Notes under the pieces: generated by a model
What the model saw: the letters and a program-made list of their open reading frames with translations, nothing else
Databases searched by the model: none
Told to the model about the DNA's origin: nothing
Assembly: GCA_018302185.1 (NCBI GenBank)
Contig: JAGVZX010000107.1
Span: 1-15,743, forward strand
Length of the DNA stretch: 15,743 bases
Direction: 5' to 3'
Source of the DNA: Candidatus Woesearchaeota archaeon
GTDB taxonomy: Archaea; Nanobdellota; Nanobdellia; Woesearchaeales; UBA10200
Made by a program: the position numbers and the translations under genes
In this document: positions 1-6,052 of the stretch, piece by piece
How the letters are laid out: every line of letters begins with the position of its first letter
Numbering within the stretch: the first letter of the stretch is position 1

Positions 1-219
1 TAGATTGCCGCCAAATGGTCGCTCTGGGCGCTTTTTTGTCTTTGGCATTGTGCGCATCTGATAAGGCAATCCTCGAGGGACTGCTTTTAATATTTCACCG
101 CATTCTGAGCATGAAGCTGCTTTAGGCTTTCTTCTACCATAATGGAGCACTGTCTTAGCTCCTGGTGTCTTAACCTTTAATCTTCTGAATGTCCTTGATT
201 TAAATCTTCCGAATGTCAT
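1..219 (-). CDS. rpl34e: Large ribosomal subunit protein eL34 (partial, C-terminus outside window)
   Basis: This is a component of the archaeal/eukaryotic large ribosomal subunit. Seventy-three codons are visible and the frame runs off the left edge without a stop; the family is usually about 90 residues. Visible family features are the basic N-terminus (MTFGRFKSRTFRR), the segment VKTPGAKTVLHYGRRKPK, the first half of a zinc-binding site at Cys37 and Cys40 (CSECG), and RPERPFGG at 64-71. The second cysteine pair should lie beyond the edge. The ATG at 217-219 is the only sensible start. No SD motif precedes it, but a TATA box sits about 26 bases upstream, so the transcript is probably leaderless. 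It is separated from the DUF106 gene by about 400 bases and is likely a separate transcription unit. Confidence 0.93.
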   Translation of the reverse strand, partial: MTFGRFKSRTFRRLKVKTPGAKTVLHYGRRKPKAASCSECGEILKAVPRGLPYQMRTMPKTKKRPERPFGGNL

Positions 220-240
220 AGTACTGGTAAAATTGGGGTT

Positions 241-250
241 TATTTAAATA
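241..250 (-). promoter_or_regulatory. TATA box of the eL34 gene (leaderless promoter)
   Basis: The ten bases TATTTAAATA are centred about 26 bases before the A of the eL34 start codon. Archaeal TATA boxes are centred about 26-27 bases before the transcription start, so transcription would begin at or next to the ATG. This fits the absence of an SD motif. The purine-rich sequence just upstream in gene sense (GAAAAACTA) could serve as the BRE. Confidence 0.6.
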
Positions 251-276
251 GTTTTTCATTCTCTAGATGAAAAACT
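250..276. repeat. Perfect 10-bp inverted repeat abutting the eL34 promoter
   Basis: The arms AGTTTTTCAT (250-259) and ATGAAAAACT (267-276) are perfectly complementary with a 7-base loop. The repeat touches the TATA box and covers the expected BRE. It lies upstream of the inferred transcription start, so it is more likely a DNA operator for a dimeric regulator than an RNA hairpin of the eL34 mRNA. It could instead be a hairpin near the end of the upstream transcript. No regulator can be named. Confidence 0.4.
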
Positions 277-364
277 CAGGAACAGAGTGACTTTAGTTTG
301 TGGTATGTGAAAGGTAAGTATAGAGGATAAAATGTGGTAAAGTAAATTCAGTTTAACCTAAAAC

Positions 365-554
365 GGTGGCGACTGCCGACGAACACTGACATAGATTCTT
401 GATTAGTTGCTCCTCCTCTTTACGCAGTTAAAATGCAATTATATTAGTATAGTCATTGGCGATGAATATTGCAACCTTATTGGTTCAAGTTTTCCCGTCG
501 CAACTTGGCTTAGTTATGTTTATTTGTGTTCGTCAGATATTGGCAGTCGCCACT
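365..554. ncRNA. Unrecognised structured RNA element, copy 1 (between DUF106 and eL34)
   Basis: This element fills most of the 397-base gap between eL34 and DUF106. The outer stem pairs 366-377 with 542-553 (12 bp, perfect). A 7-base bulge follows on the right side (535-541). A second stem pairs 378-386 with 526-534 (9 bp), extended by 389-393 with 515-519. Inside is a core at 405-504 that aligns without gaps to the second copy at 2956-3055. Core pairings are AGTTGC 405-410 with 500-505, TGCAAT 434-439 with 468-473, and an apical hairpin around 449-463. The outer stem sequence is unrelated to that of copy 2 although the architecture is the same, which argues for selection on RNA structure. 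The strand cannot be decided: wobble evidence is mixed. The family is not recognised. Confidence 0.7.
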
Positions 555-616
555 TCTTTAAGGTAAGATTAATATCAGAAAGATAGTTTTAATTTGTTAG
601 AATAATTCAGAATTTT

Positions 617-1384
617 TTAATGCAGCTTGAGAAGCTTTCTTAATCCCATGCTGAAGATGATTGATGTTAGAATGTAAGTGCCTAGCCAGCCTAATTTCCA
701 GCCAAAGAGATTTATGATCTTCAGCTCTTGATGGTTTATTTTGATTGACTTTATTGCATCGTCATTAATTGCCTTAAGTATAGGCTTGTATTGCTGGGTT
801 GTTGAAATCAGTATGTCTTTTGAATATGTCTTTTCTTCGTGCTTAAAGTCAAGGATGTATTCTCCTGGTGTGGTGCCTTTTAGCTTGAATGTAGCTTGGT
901 TGTTCTGTATAGTCTTGAGGTATTTGGCATCTGTCTGCTCTTCTAAAATAGTAATTTCTTTTGGTGCAATCACCTCAACATGGCCAGTCGCTGCAGGAAG
1001 AAAATCCAATGTGACAGAAAATTCCATTGTAGGATACAAAGGAACATATGCTAATGAGCTGCTCAACCAGCCAAAGATTATTATTATAGGGATAAAAGTA
1101 ACTAATGTAGGCTTCATGCTGTGCATCATGTATTTCATGTTTTTGTCCATGGCAAGCTTCTGAAGCTCTAACATCTTCTGAGGATTATCTTTATGCTTCT
1201 TTATTTCGCTCTGATGGCTTTTCATGTCTTCCTTGAGGGATTTCATGAGATGCTGGTCAGTCATCCATTTATAGGCAAGAGTCATGATAAGTGAGATAAG
1301 AAATGAGATAAATATGACTGCAAACAGGATATTGAAATTTATCAGTGGGCTAAAAATCGTGTTGAAGAATGAATCAAAGACCAT
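617..1384 (-). CDS. DUF106 / EMC3-TMCO1-like membrane protein insertase (Oxa1/YidC superfamily)
   Basis: This is an archaeal relative of the YidC/Oxa1/EMC3 insertases, which help membrane proteins enter the bilayer. The 255 residues show a first membrane segment at about 16-39, a charged cytosolic stretch likely to form a coiled coil (about 43-85, rich in Lys, Met and Gln), a second membrane segment (about 92-114) and a third (about 228-249). This matches the three-helix plan of the family. Unusually, about 110 residues of beta-rich, non-membrane sequence (about 115-225) lie between helices two and three, on the predicted outer face. Position directly after secY is the normal archaeal context. 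It starts 9 bases after the secY stop, and the SD-like AAGGTG overlaps that stop, so the two are translationally linked. Confidence 0.85.
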   Translation of the reverse strand: MVFDSFFNTIFSPLINFNILFAVIFISFLISLIMTLAYKWMTDQHLMKSLKEDMKSHQSEIKKHKDNPQKMLELQKLAMDKNMKYMMHSMKPTLVTFIPIIIIFGWLSSSLAYVPLYPTMEFSVTLDFLPAATGHVEVIAPKEITILEEQTDAKYLKTIQNNQATFKLKGTTPGEYILDFKHEEKTYSKDILISTTQQYKPILKAINDDAIKSIKINHQELKIINLFGWKLGWLGTYILTSIIFSMGLRKLLKLH

Positions 1385-1393
1385 TGTTGCACC

Positions 1394-2785
1394 TTATCCA
1401 CCCATGAACTTCCTTAGCATAGGGTTCATGTCTGTCATGTGCTGTTTTGCAATATCCTCATATAATTTGTAGATGATCATGACTGCAAGCAAGATTCCTG
1501 TGCCATTGCTTAATGCACCTGATAAATCTGCCAAAGATGCTAAAAATCCAACTGCAATAGCGCCCATTATAGTAAGAGGCCAGATATATCTTTCAAGCAA
1601 TCTTTCCATGACACGCTGGTCTTTTCTAAAGCCTGGAATCTGCAAGCCAGAGGCCATCATCTGTTTTGCCTGCGATTTTGCGTCCATGCCAGCTGTCTGT
1701 ACCCAAAAGATGGAGAATATGATTGAGCCTGCTACAAAGAATAATACATAGACTGTTGCCTGGCCAAGGTCTGTCAATGTCAAGCTTCCTCTGATAGCTT
1801 TGCCGACTAGATCAGGAGAGAAAAGCCAGGCTACAAGACCAGATTCCGGTGTATTACCAACAAATCTTCCTAAGATAGGATAACCCCAGTTATCAAGAAG
1901 TTTTGCCCATAACTGAATATTTGCTATCAAAGCAGCGACTAATATGACAGGAATATTACTCGTGTAGATGAAACTGAGAGGCCAGCGAATACCATGCCCT
2001 CTTATCCTACCAAATGACAACGGAATTTCTACTTTCATTGATTGTGCATAAACTGCCAATACAAATACTAAAACAGTGGCAAGCACAGATGCAAGCATCA
2101 ATGTTGCATTAACTGGATCGCCTGCTGCTAAAGACTGAAAGAATGCAGGAATTGCGCCAGTAGCAATGCTAGGATTATTAGGAGAAGGAAGAGGAGAGAA
2201 TGCCCTTATGAAAATGCTTTCTGAAACTCCTGCTGCTATGAACAAACTAATTCCTGAGCCAAAACCCCATTTGCTTACAATCTCGTCCATGAACATGATC
2301 ATTATACCGCCGAGGAATAATTGGAATACAAGGATCAGCTGCAACTGCAAGAATAATCCTGTGCCGATAAATTCTGGTGCAGGAGCTAAGCCACCCATGA
2401 ATACATATATGATAGCTTCAAACAATACAAAGAAGATCGCGAATAATTTCTGCAATCCCTGGAAACGCTTTTTGCCGTCATGAGTTGTCAAATCTAGCTT
2501 CATGATGCCAGAGCCATTCAATAGCTGCAACACGATAGAGGCAGTAACTAATGGGCCAATACCTAATGAAATAATGCTGCCAAATCTTGCTCCAAGAATT
2601 AATGATAAGAATTCGAATCTTGATAATGCATTCTGGCCAAGGCCAAATAATGGTATATGTCCTAAGCCAAAGAATATCAATAAGGTAATGCCTGTCCATT
2701 TTAGCTTTTCTTTGAAACCAAGCCTGCGCTGCTGCGGACTGCGGACTTCGGGCAAATTTGTTAACAGATCATCAAACTTTGACAT
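1394..2785 (-). CDS. secY: Protein translocase subunit SecY (Sec61 alpha)
   Basis: SecY is the channel subunit of the Sec translocon, which moves proteins across or into the cytoplasmic membrane with SecE and Sec61-beta. The 463 residues fit the family, with multiple hydrophobic helices and the archaeal N-terminus (LPEVRSPQQRRLGFKEKLKWTG). The plug region follows helix one, and the segment RIRGHGIRWPLSFIYTSNIP is the conserved cytosolic loop region. The ATG at 2783-2785 is preferred because GAGGT lies 7 bases upstream; a TTG one codon earlier is also possible. Its own TATA box and a gap of about 380 bases separate it from uL15, so it probably begins a secY-DUF106 transcript while also receiving read-through. 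Confidence 0.97.
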   Translation of the reverse strand: MSKFDDLLTNLPEVRSPQQRRLGFKEKLKWTGITLLIFFGLGHIPLFGLGQNALSRFEFLSLILGARFGSIISLGIGPLVTASIVLQLLNGSGIMKLDLTTHDGKKRFQGLQKLFAIFFVLFEAIIYVFMGGLAPAPEFIGTGLFLQLQLILVFQLFLGGIMIMFMDEIVSKWGFGSGISLFIAAGVSESIFIRAFSPLPSPNNPSIATGAIPAFFQSLAAGDPVNATLMLASVLATVLVFVLAVYAQSMKVEIPLSFGRIRGHGIRWPLSFIYTSNIPVILVAALIANIQLWAKLLDNWGYPILGRFVGNTPESGLVAWLFSPDLVGKAIRGSLTLTDLGQATVYVLFFVAGSIIFSIFWVQTAGMDAKSQAKQMMASGLQIPGFRKDQRVMERLLERYIWPLTIMGAIAVGFLASLADLSGALSNGTGILLAVMIIYKLYEDIAKQHMTDMNPMLRKFMGG

Positions 2786-2828
2786 CAATGGTACCTCTTG
2801 TAAAATATTAATTTTGAATCAATATTAG

Positions 2829-2858
2829 CTGATTAGTATATCAGTTATTTGATTAGTA
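2829..2858. repeat. Short inverted and direct repeats in the secY leader
   Basis: CTGAT (2829-2833) and ATCAG (2840-2844) form a small inverted repeat. GATTAGTA occurs at 2831-2838 and again at 2851-2858, exactly 20 bases apart. They lie around the inferred secY transcription start, where an operator could sit. In such AT-rich sequence chance is a serious alternative. Confidence 0.25.
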
Positions 2859-2868
2859 GTTAGTTTAG

Positions 2869-2879
2869 TATTTATAAAT
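2869..2879 (-). promoter_or_regulatory. TATA box for secY, possibly bidirectional
   Basis: In gene sense the sequence reads ATTTATAAATA, preceded by the purine-rich AAAG as a possible BRE. Transcription would start near 2848, leaving a leader of about 60 bases with an SD (GAGGT) before secY. The core TTTATAAA is symmetric. Used in the other direction it would start transcripts near 2902, just before the structured RNA element that begins at about 2911. Confidence 0.5.
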
Positions 2880-2881
2880 CT

Positions 2882-3130
2882 TTATTTTTTGTATGCTTAA
2901 ACATTTACGATGCAGCTGCCTCCACACCGTTGGCACTGATATTGATTATATTAAGAGTTGCTCCTCCTCTTTACGCAGTTAAAATGCAAGTTAATCAGTA
3001 TAGCCATTGGCTATGGATATTGCAACATTATTGGTTCAAATTTTCCCGTCGCAACATTAGCGATGTTATTGAATCTGTGCCAACTCATTTGGCTGTGGAA
3101 GCAGCTGCTATGCAAATTATTTTTTGTATG
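2882..3130. repeat. 14-bp direct repeats flanking structured RNA element copy 2
   Basis: The 14-mer TTATTTTTTGTATG occurs at 2882-2895 and again at 3117-3130. It brackets the second copy of the structured element with 15 bases (left) and 8 bases (right) of other sequence between. This resembles a target-site duplication from an insertion, or two copies of a terminator-like T tract. No equally good pair flanks copy 1. Confidence 0.45.
2911..3109. ncRNA. Unrecognised structured RNA element, copy 2 (between uL15 and secY)
   Basis: The outer stem pairs 2912-2919 with 3101-3108 (GCAGCTGC) and continues with 2921-2926 against 3094-3099. The single mismatch at 2920/3100 would be a G-U pair on the minus strand. 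An asymmetric loop on the right side (about 3085-3093) is followed by a second stem of 2929-2936 with 3077-3084 (GTTGGCAC). The core at 2956-3055 differs from copy 1 at only 9 of 100 positions; its first 34 bases (2956-2989) are identical to 405-438. The apical hairpin ATAGCC-ATT-GGCTAT (3000-3014) is perfect here. Conserved unpaired-looking parts include CTCCTCCTC and TTGGTTCAA. No open reading frame is conserved between the copies. The family and strand are unknown. Confidence 0.72.
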
Positions 3131-3158
3131 AGTAAGAGCATATAGATAAATGTAATAG

Positions 3159-3164
3159 AAAAAA
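3159..3164 (-). terminator. Possible U-tract terminator after uL15
   Basis: Directly after the uL15 TAG stop the gene-sense strand reads TTTTTTCT. Archaeal RNA polymerase terminates at U-rich tracts without needing a hairpin. This site would separate the r-protein operon from the secY unit, which has its own TATA box. One tract in AT-rich sequence is weak evidence. Confidence 0.3.
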
Positions 3165-3653
3165 CTAATTCTCAGCTTTAGCTTCTGCTTGTTTGTGTGA
3201 TGCTTCTTTGTGCTGAACAATAACTTCGCCGCCTGCCTGCTTTATCTTTTCAGCTGCGCCTGAAGAGGAATATTGAGCAGTTATCTTATACTTTTTGGTT
3301 ACATCGCCTGAACCAAGAATCTTGTTATAGCCAAGTTTTTTCAAGTCTACGACATAATAACCTTCCTTGTGCTCGATCTGTTTTGCCGCAACAAGCTTGT
3401 CTGCATTTTCCTCAAAATATTTTATGTTGATGGCATTTATTTTTGGAGTTTTTCCATGCATGATAAAGCCATGCTTTCCAAAGTAAAGCGGATCATCCCA
3501 GACCATTGGCTTCTTGCCGTCTGATCTTTTTCCTGTGCCTGCCATACCTACACCGCCAGAATGCCCGCTACCTCTGTGCTTTTTCTTGCTTCCGTAGCCG
3601 TGATTAGTTCTGCCTCGGAATCTGGTGTTTTTCTTTCGTTTGTTGTATGGCAT
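3165..3653 (-). CDS. rpl15: Large ribosomal subunit protein uL15
   Basis: This is a 23S rRNA-binding protein of the large subunit. Of 162 residues, the first 45 form the typical glycine-rich basic extension (RGRTNHGYGSKKKHRGSG, then GGVGMAGTGKR). The motif PLYFGKHGFIMHG and the C-terminal globular part with ILGSGDVTKKYKI are both archaeal uL15 features. A charged Ala/Glu/Lys tail (about 146-162) ends the protein. The ATG at 3651-3653 is preceded by GAGGTC at good spacing. It is the last r-protein gene before secY, as in other archaea. A gap of about 135 bases of very T-rich sequence separates it from uL30, in which I see no clear element. Confidence 0.96.
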   Translation of the reverse strand: MPYNKRKKNTRFRGRTNHGYGSKKKHRGSGHSGGVGMAGTGKRSDGKKPMVWDDPLYFGKHGFIMHGKTPKINAINIKYFEENADKLVAAKQIEHKEGYYVVDLKKLGYNKILGSGDVTKKYKITAQYSSSGAAEKIKQAGGEVIVQHKEASHKQAEAKAEN

Positions 3654-3788
3654 TTTGACCTCGTTAATGTTATCAGTTGTTATTATAACTTAGTGTTTTG
3701 TCTTTTTTGATTTTTTGCTGTTTATTTTAATTTTTATATCATTAGTTTTGTTTTGATTTTTTGTGTTTTATTATTAAAATTAGTTTAC

Positions 3789-4184
3789 TTAGATCATCCT
3801 TTTAATCAGATCATTTATCTTCTCTGCCCTGTAGCCAAGAGCTCCACCGACACTGAATGGGCGTTTTATGCCTTTTCTTTCAAAGCCTTTTTTTGGGCTG
3901 TTTAATCTGTAAAATTTATCTTGTTTCTCGCCTTTTTTTGCATTTCCGCGCTTTTCAACCAACAGCTTAAATGTCTCTGCATCTATCTCTCCCCAAGTGA
4001 TATAATCTTTGGCTTTCTTTACCATGCCTAATAGGCTTGGAGTGGAATTGAAAACTGAGCAAAAATGCTGGTTGTGAAGATTTAACATTGTTAAAGTTGA
4101 TTTTATCCTGTAATCTATGCCGACATTTCCTCTAACACGGATTGCCGCAATCTTATCTGAAGATGTTTTTTTTGTGTCTGTCAT
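3789..4184 (-). CDS. rpl30: Large ribosomal subunit protein uL30
   Basis: This is a 5S-proximal protein of the large subunit, archaeal long form (131 residues with the chosen start). IAAIRVRGNVGIDYRIKSTL is the conserved beginning of the L30 ferredoxin-like fold, followed by LNLHNQHFCSV and a C-terminal half found only in archaeal and eukaryotic members (KGFERKGIKRPFSVGGALG). The ATG at 4182-4184 lies 4 bases after the uS5 stop, with GAGTGA just upstream. An ATG at 4196 would overlap uS5 by 8 bases and add four residues. The tight junction indicates coupled translation with uS5. Confidence 0.93.
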   Translation of the reverse strand: MTDTKKTSSDKIAAIRVRGNVGIDYRIKSTLTMLNLHNQHFCSVFNSTPSLLGMVKKAKDYITWGEIDAETFKLLVEKRGNAKKGEKQDKFYRLNSPKKGFERKGIKRPFSVGGALGYRAEKINDLIKRMI

Positions 4185-4188
4185 TTTT

Positions 4189-5133
4189 TCACTCATTCTT
4201 TGCTTCAGCCATCTCTTGGAGTAATGAACCTGAACCAATTATCTGGCCTTCAATCATACCAATAGATTCCTGAGCATTCTTTTGTATCTTTGTTGACATC
4301 AATCTTCTTAATGCGATGAAACATGCATTGATCAGATTTAGCTTTGTACCAGTCTGGCCGCGTGTCTTGCTCCAGACATCTTTTATGCCTGCTAACTTCA
4401 AGATTTTAGCGCATTCTTTCTCAACTTTCAATCCAGTACCTTTAGGAGCAGGATATAATACGATGATTGCGCTGCCGCACTTTCCTTCAACCTTAAACGG
4501 AATAGTATGAGGCTCTCCACAGCCGCATAACCAGCTACCGCAGCCACGTCTTATCTTGATGACATTCAATCGTGCATTACGCAATGCCTTTTCTCTTGCT
4601 GGAACAGTCTCTCGACTTTTGCCATTGCCTATCCCAACATAACCATTTGAGTTGCCGACTACAGCGCATGTTAAAAATTTTGGCTTATTGCCTTCTGCAG
4701 TCTTCTTCTGGACTTGCTTAAAGATCCTACGCTTACCACCGCCAAATTTACCTTTTGACTGCCCTATTAATAATAAATCAGACCCTATATTTGGCAATAA
4801 TGTATCTACAATCTCAGCTTCAAGAATCTTAACACCATTATCAAGGATTGAGTCTATTGATGTAATCTCTTTTGACTTTACTTTTAATCCGATAGATGTC
4901 TTAGGCTTCCAAGATTCTAAGTTAGCACTTAGCCTTGATGGAGGTACTTTCTCAACCTCTTCCTCTTCTATCGGCTCAACAACCAAAGGAGCTTCTGTAG
5001 TTGATTTCTGGTTAACGACCACAGTAATCTCTTCAGAACTTACTTCTGTTTTTTGAGGTGCAGCATCTGCTTGGACTATAACTTTCTCTTCCTTTTTACT
5101 TTTAGGTGTTTTTTGTTTTTTGTTTTCTACCAT
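4189..5133 (-). CDS. rps5: Small ribosomal subunit protein uS5, with long N-terminal extension
   Basis: uS5 acts in decoding accuracy and mRNA unwinding on the small subunit. The 314 residues comprise an acidic, low-complexity extension (about 1-70, Glu/Lys/Thr/Val-rich, with EPIEEEEVEK), then a normal archaeal uS5. That begins at about residue 75 (WKPKTSIG) and shows GKFGGGKRR, VGIGNGKS, and the archaeal signature RRGCGSWLCGCGEPHTIPF with Cys at about 198, 203 and 205. Archaeal uS5 proteins are usually near 210 residues, so the extension is unusual. The ATG at 5131-5133 directly follows the leader element. A GTG five codons earlier would lie inside that element and is rejected. Confidence 0.95.
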   Translation of the reverse strand: MVENKKQKTPKSKKEEKVIVQADAAPQKTEVSSEEITVVVNQKSTTEAPLVVEPIEEEEVEKVPPSRLSANLESWKPKTSIGLKVKSKEITSIDSILDNGVKILEAEIVDTLLPNIGSDLLLIGQSKGKFGGGKRRIFKQVQKKTAEGNKPKFLTCAVVGNSNGYVGIGNGKSRETVPAREKALRNARLNVIKIRRGCGSWLCGCGEPHTIPFKVEGKCGSAIIVLYPAPKGTGLKVEKECAKILKLAGIKDVWSKTRGQTGTKLNLINACFIALRRLMSTKIQKNAQESIGMIEGQIIGSGSLLQEMAEAKNE

Positions 5134-5247
5134 AACCTTTTGCTTCACAACAAACTTTAGCTTCGCTAAAGTTTGATCAAACCATCGTAATGTCTCGCTT
5201 TGCTCGACATTACAACACTTATGATTTAACTTTTGTGAATCCTCCGT
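5134..5247 (-). promoter_or_regulatory. Structured leader element, copy before uS5 (longest variant)
   Basis: One of six copies of the leader element described under uL2. The P2 hairpin pairs 5187-5194 with 5206-5213 (8 bp) around the apex GAGCAAAGCGA. The SD-like GGAGG lies at 5241-5245, about 107 bases before the ATG. The 3' hairpin reads AAACTTTAGC-GAA-GCTAAAGTTT, with a T-A pair swapped for A-T relative to uL2. After it comes an extra segment (GTTGTGAAGCAAAAGGTT) that looks like a partial duplication of the 3' arm. The P1 pairing is weaker here, with two mismatches in its central part. Confidence 0.75.
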
Positions 5248-5327
5248 AGTATTACTCTGAATTTTTTTGTATGATTGTTTTTTATCTTTTAATGTTTTGA
5301 TATGTTATTTTAATATATTGTGTTGCT

Positions 5328-5909
5328 TTATTGCTGAGCAATCTTGTTCTTTATCTCAGCAAAATGTGTTGCTATGGTTTCTGGCTTCAAGCCTTGCTTA
5401 AGATAGAGTGAAAATTGCTTTTCATATCTTTGCTTGTCTGATTTCTGAAGATGCAATGCATAGTTAACAATATGCTTGCCTTCTATCCTATCTTTGCTTG
5501 GAAATATCTCATTTCCACTAGGAACTTTCAAGCCTGAGTCAATGACTCCTTTAACGCTGGCAAATAATCTTGAGCCTTTTGCAGGAGTATTCAGGCCAAT
5601 ATCAAGGATAGCTTCTGAAACTTTTGCTTTTTTTGCTTTTTGGCCGAGCAATAAGCCAGTCAAATATGCGCTTGATAGATTGCTTGTGCTTCCTTTCCAG
5701 CCAAGCTTTGTCAAGTCTTTTGAGCATGCAGCTGCCAATACCTTATCACCATCTGGGCTATATTCTACGACCTGCATGATGGTTGACCTAAGGGATTTTC
5801 TTACGACCAATCTAGGCTTTGAGCTAAGCAAAAGCTTTAATCGCTTCTTATAATTTGTTTTTCCTGATCGTTTTCTTCTGTACGAGACTGTGTAATTTTT
5901 TGTTGCCAT
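5328..5909 (-). CDS. rpl18: Large ribosomal subunit protein uL18
   Basis: uL18 binds 5S rRNA and anchors it in the central protuberance together with uL5. The 193 residues begin MATKNYTVSYRRKRSGKTNYKKRLKLL, the usual archaeal/eukaryotic 5S-binding start, followed by RLVVRKSLRSTIMQVVEY and the conserved stretch SSAYLTGLLLGQKA. The C-terminal part includes a basic helix. The ATG at 5907-5909 directly follows a leader element. The frame stays open 20 codons further upstream through that element, but those codons are shared with the uS8 leader and not with uL18 family members, so they are excluded. Confidence 0.96.
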   Translation of the reverse strand: MATKNYTVSYRRKRSGKTNYKKRLKLLLSSKPRLVVRKSLRSTIMQVVEYSPDGDKVLAAACSKDLTKLGWKGSTSNLSSAYLTGLLLGQKAKKAKVSEAILDIGLNTPAKGSRLFASVKGVIDSGLKVPSGNEIFPSKDRIEGKHIVNYALHLQKSDKQRYEKQFSLYLKQGLKPETIATHFAEIKNKIAQQ

Positions 5910-6006
5910 TAACCTTTTGCTTCGCAAAAGCTTAACCAAACCATCGTAATGTCTCGCTTCACTCGACATTACAACACTTACGATTAAACTTTTTTGAATC
6001 CTCCGT
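5910..6006 (-). promoter_or_regulatory. Structured leader element, copy before uL18
   Basis: The P2 hairpin pairs 5946-5953 with 5965-5972 (8 bp), apex GAGTGAAGCGA, in which an inner G-C/U-G replaces G-C/C-G. The long P1 helix (AAAAGTTTAATC with GGTTAAGCTTTT) keeps full pairing only through two G-U pairs in the mRNA sense; on the other strand these would be A-C mismatches. This supports a structure in the mRNA. The SD-like GGAGG lies at 6000-6004, about 90 bases before the ATG that directly follows the element. The 3' hairpin is TTTTGC-GAA-GCAAAA. Confidence 0.8.
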
Positions 6007-6052
6007 ATATTTTATGATTTAGATTATTTGTTTGATTTTTAATTTGTATTAT

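Noticed and set aside
481..504. tRNA-like T-arm (GGTTCAA) in the structured element
   Set aside because: No acceptor, anticodon or D-arm can be built around it in either copy, so the likeness is limited to seven bases.
741..1163. Plus-strand frame of 140 codons inside the DUF106 gene
   Set aside because: Antisense shadow of a well-supported gene with no recognisable protein features; the same holds for the other plus-strand frames, such as 4652-5056 and 2166-2483.
2786..2788. TTG start for SecY
   Set aside because: The next codon is ATG with better spacing to the GAGGT motif; the difference is one residue.
2930..3220. Small reading frames across structured element copy 2, both strands
   Set aside because: They overlap base-paired arms, have no counterpart in copy 1, and on the minus strand run into the end of uL15.
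5910..5969. N-terminal extension of uL18 by 20 residues (MSSEARHYDG...)
   Set aside because: The extra codons fall exactly in the repeated leader element, reappear before uS8, and are out of frame or stopped in other copies. uL18 family members start at MATKNYT-like sequence.
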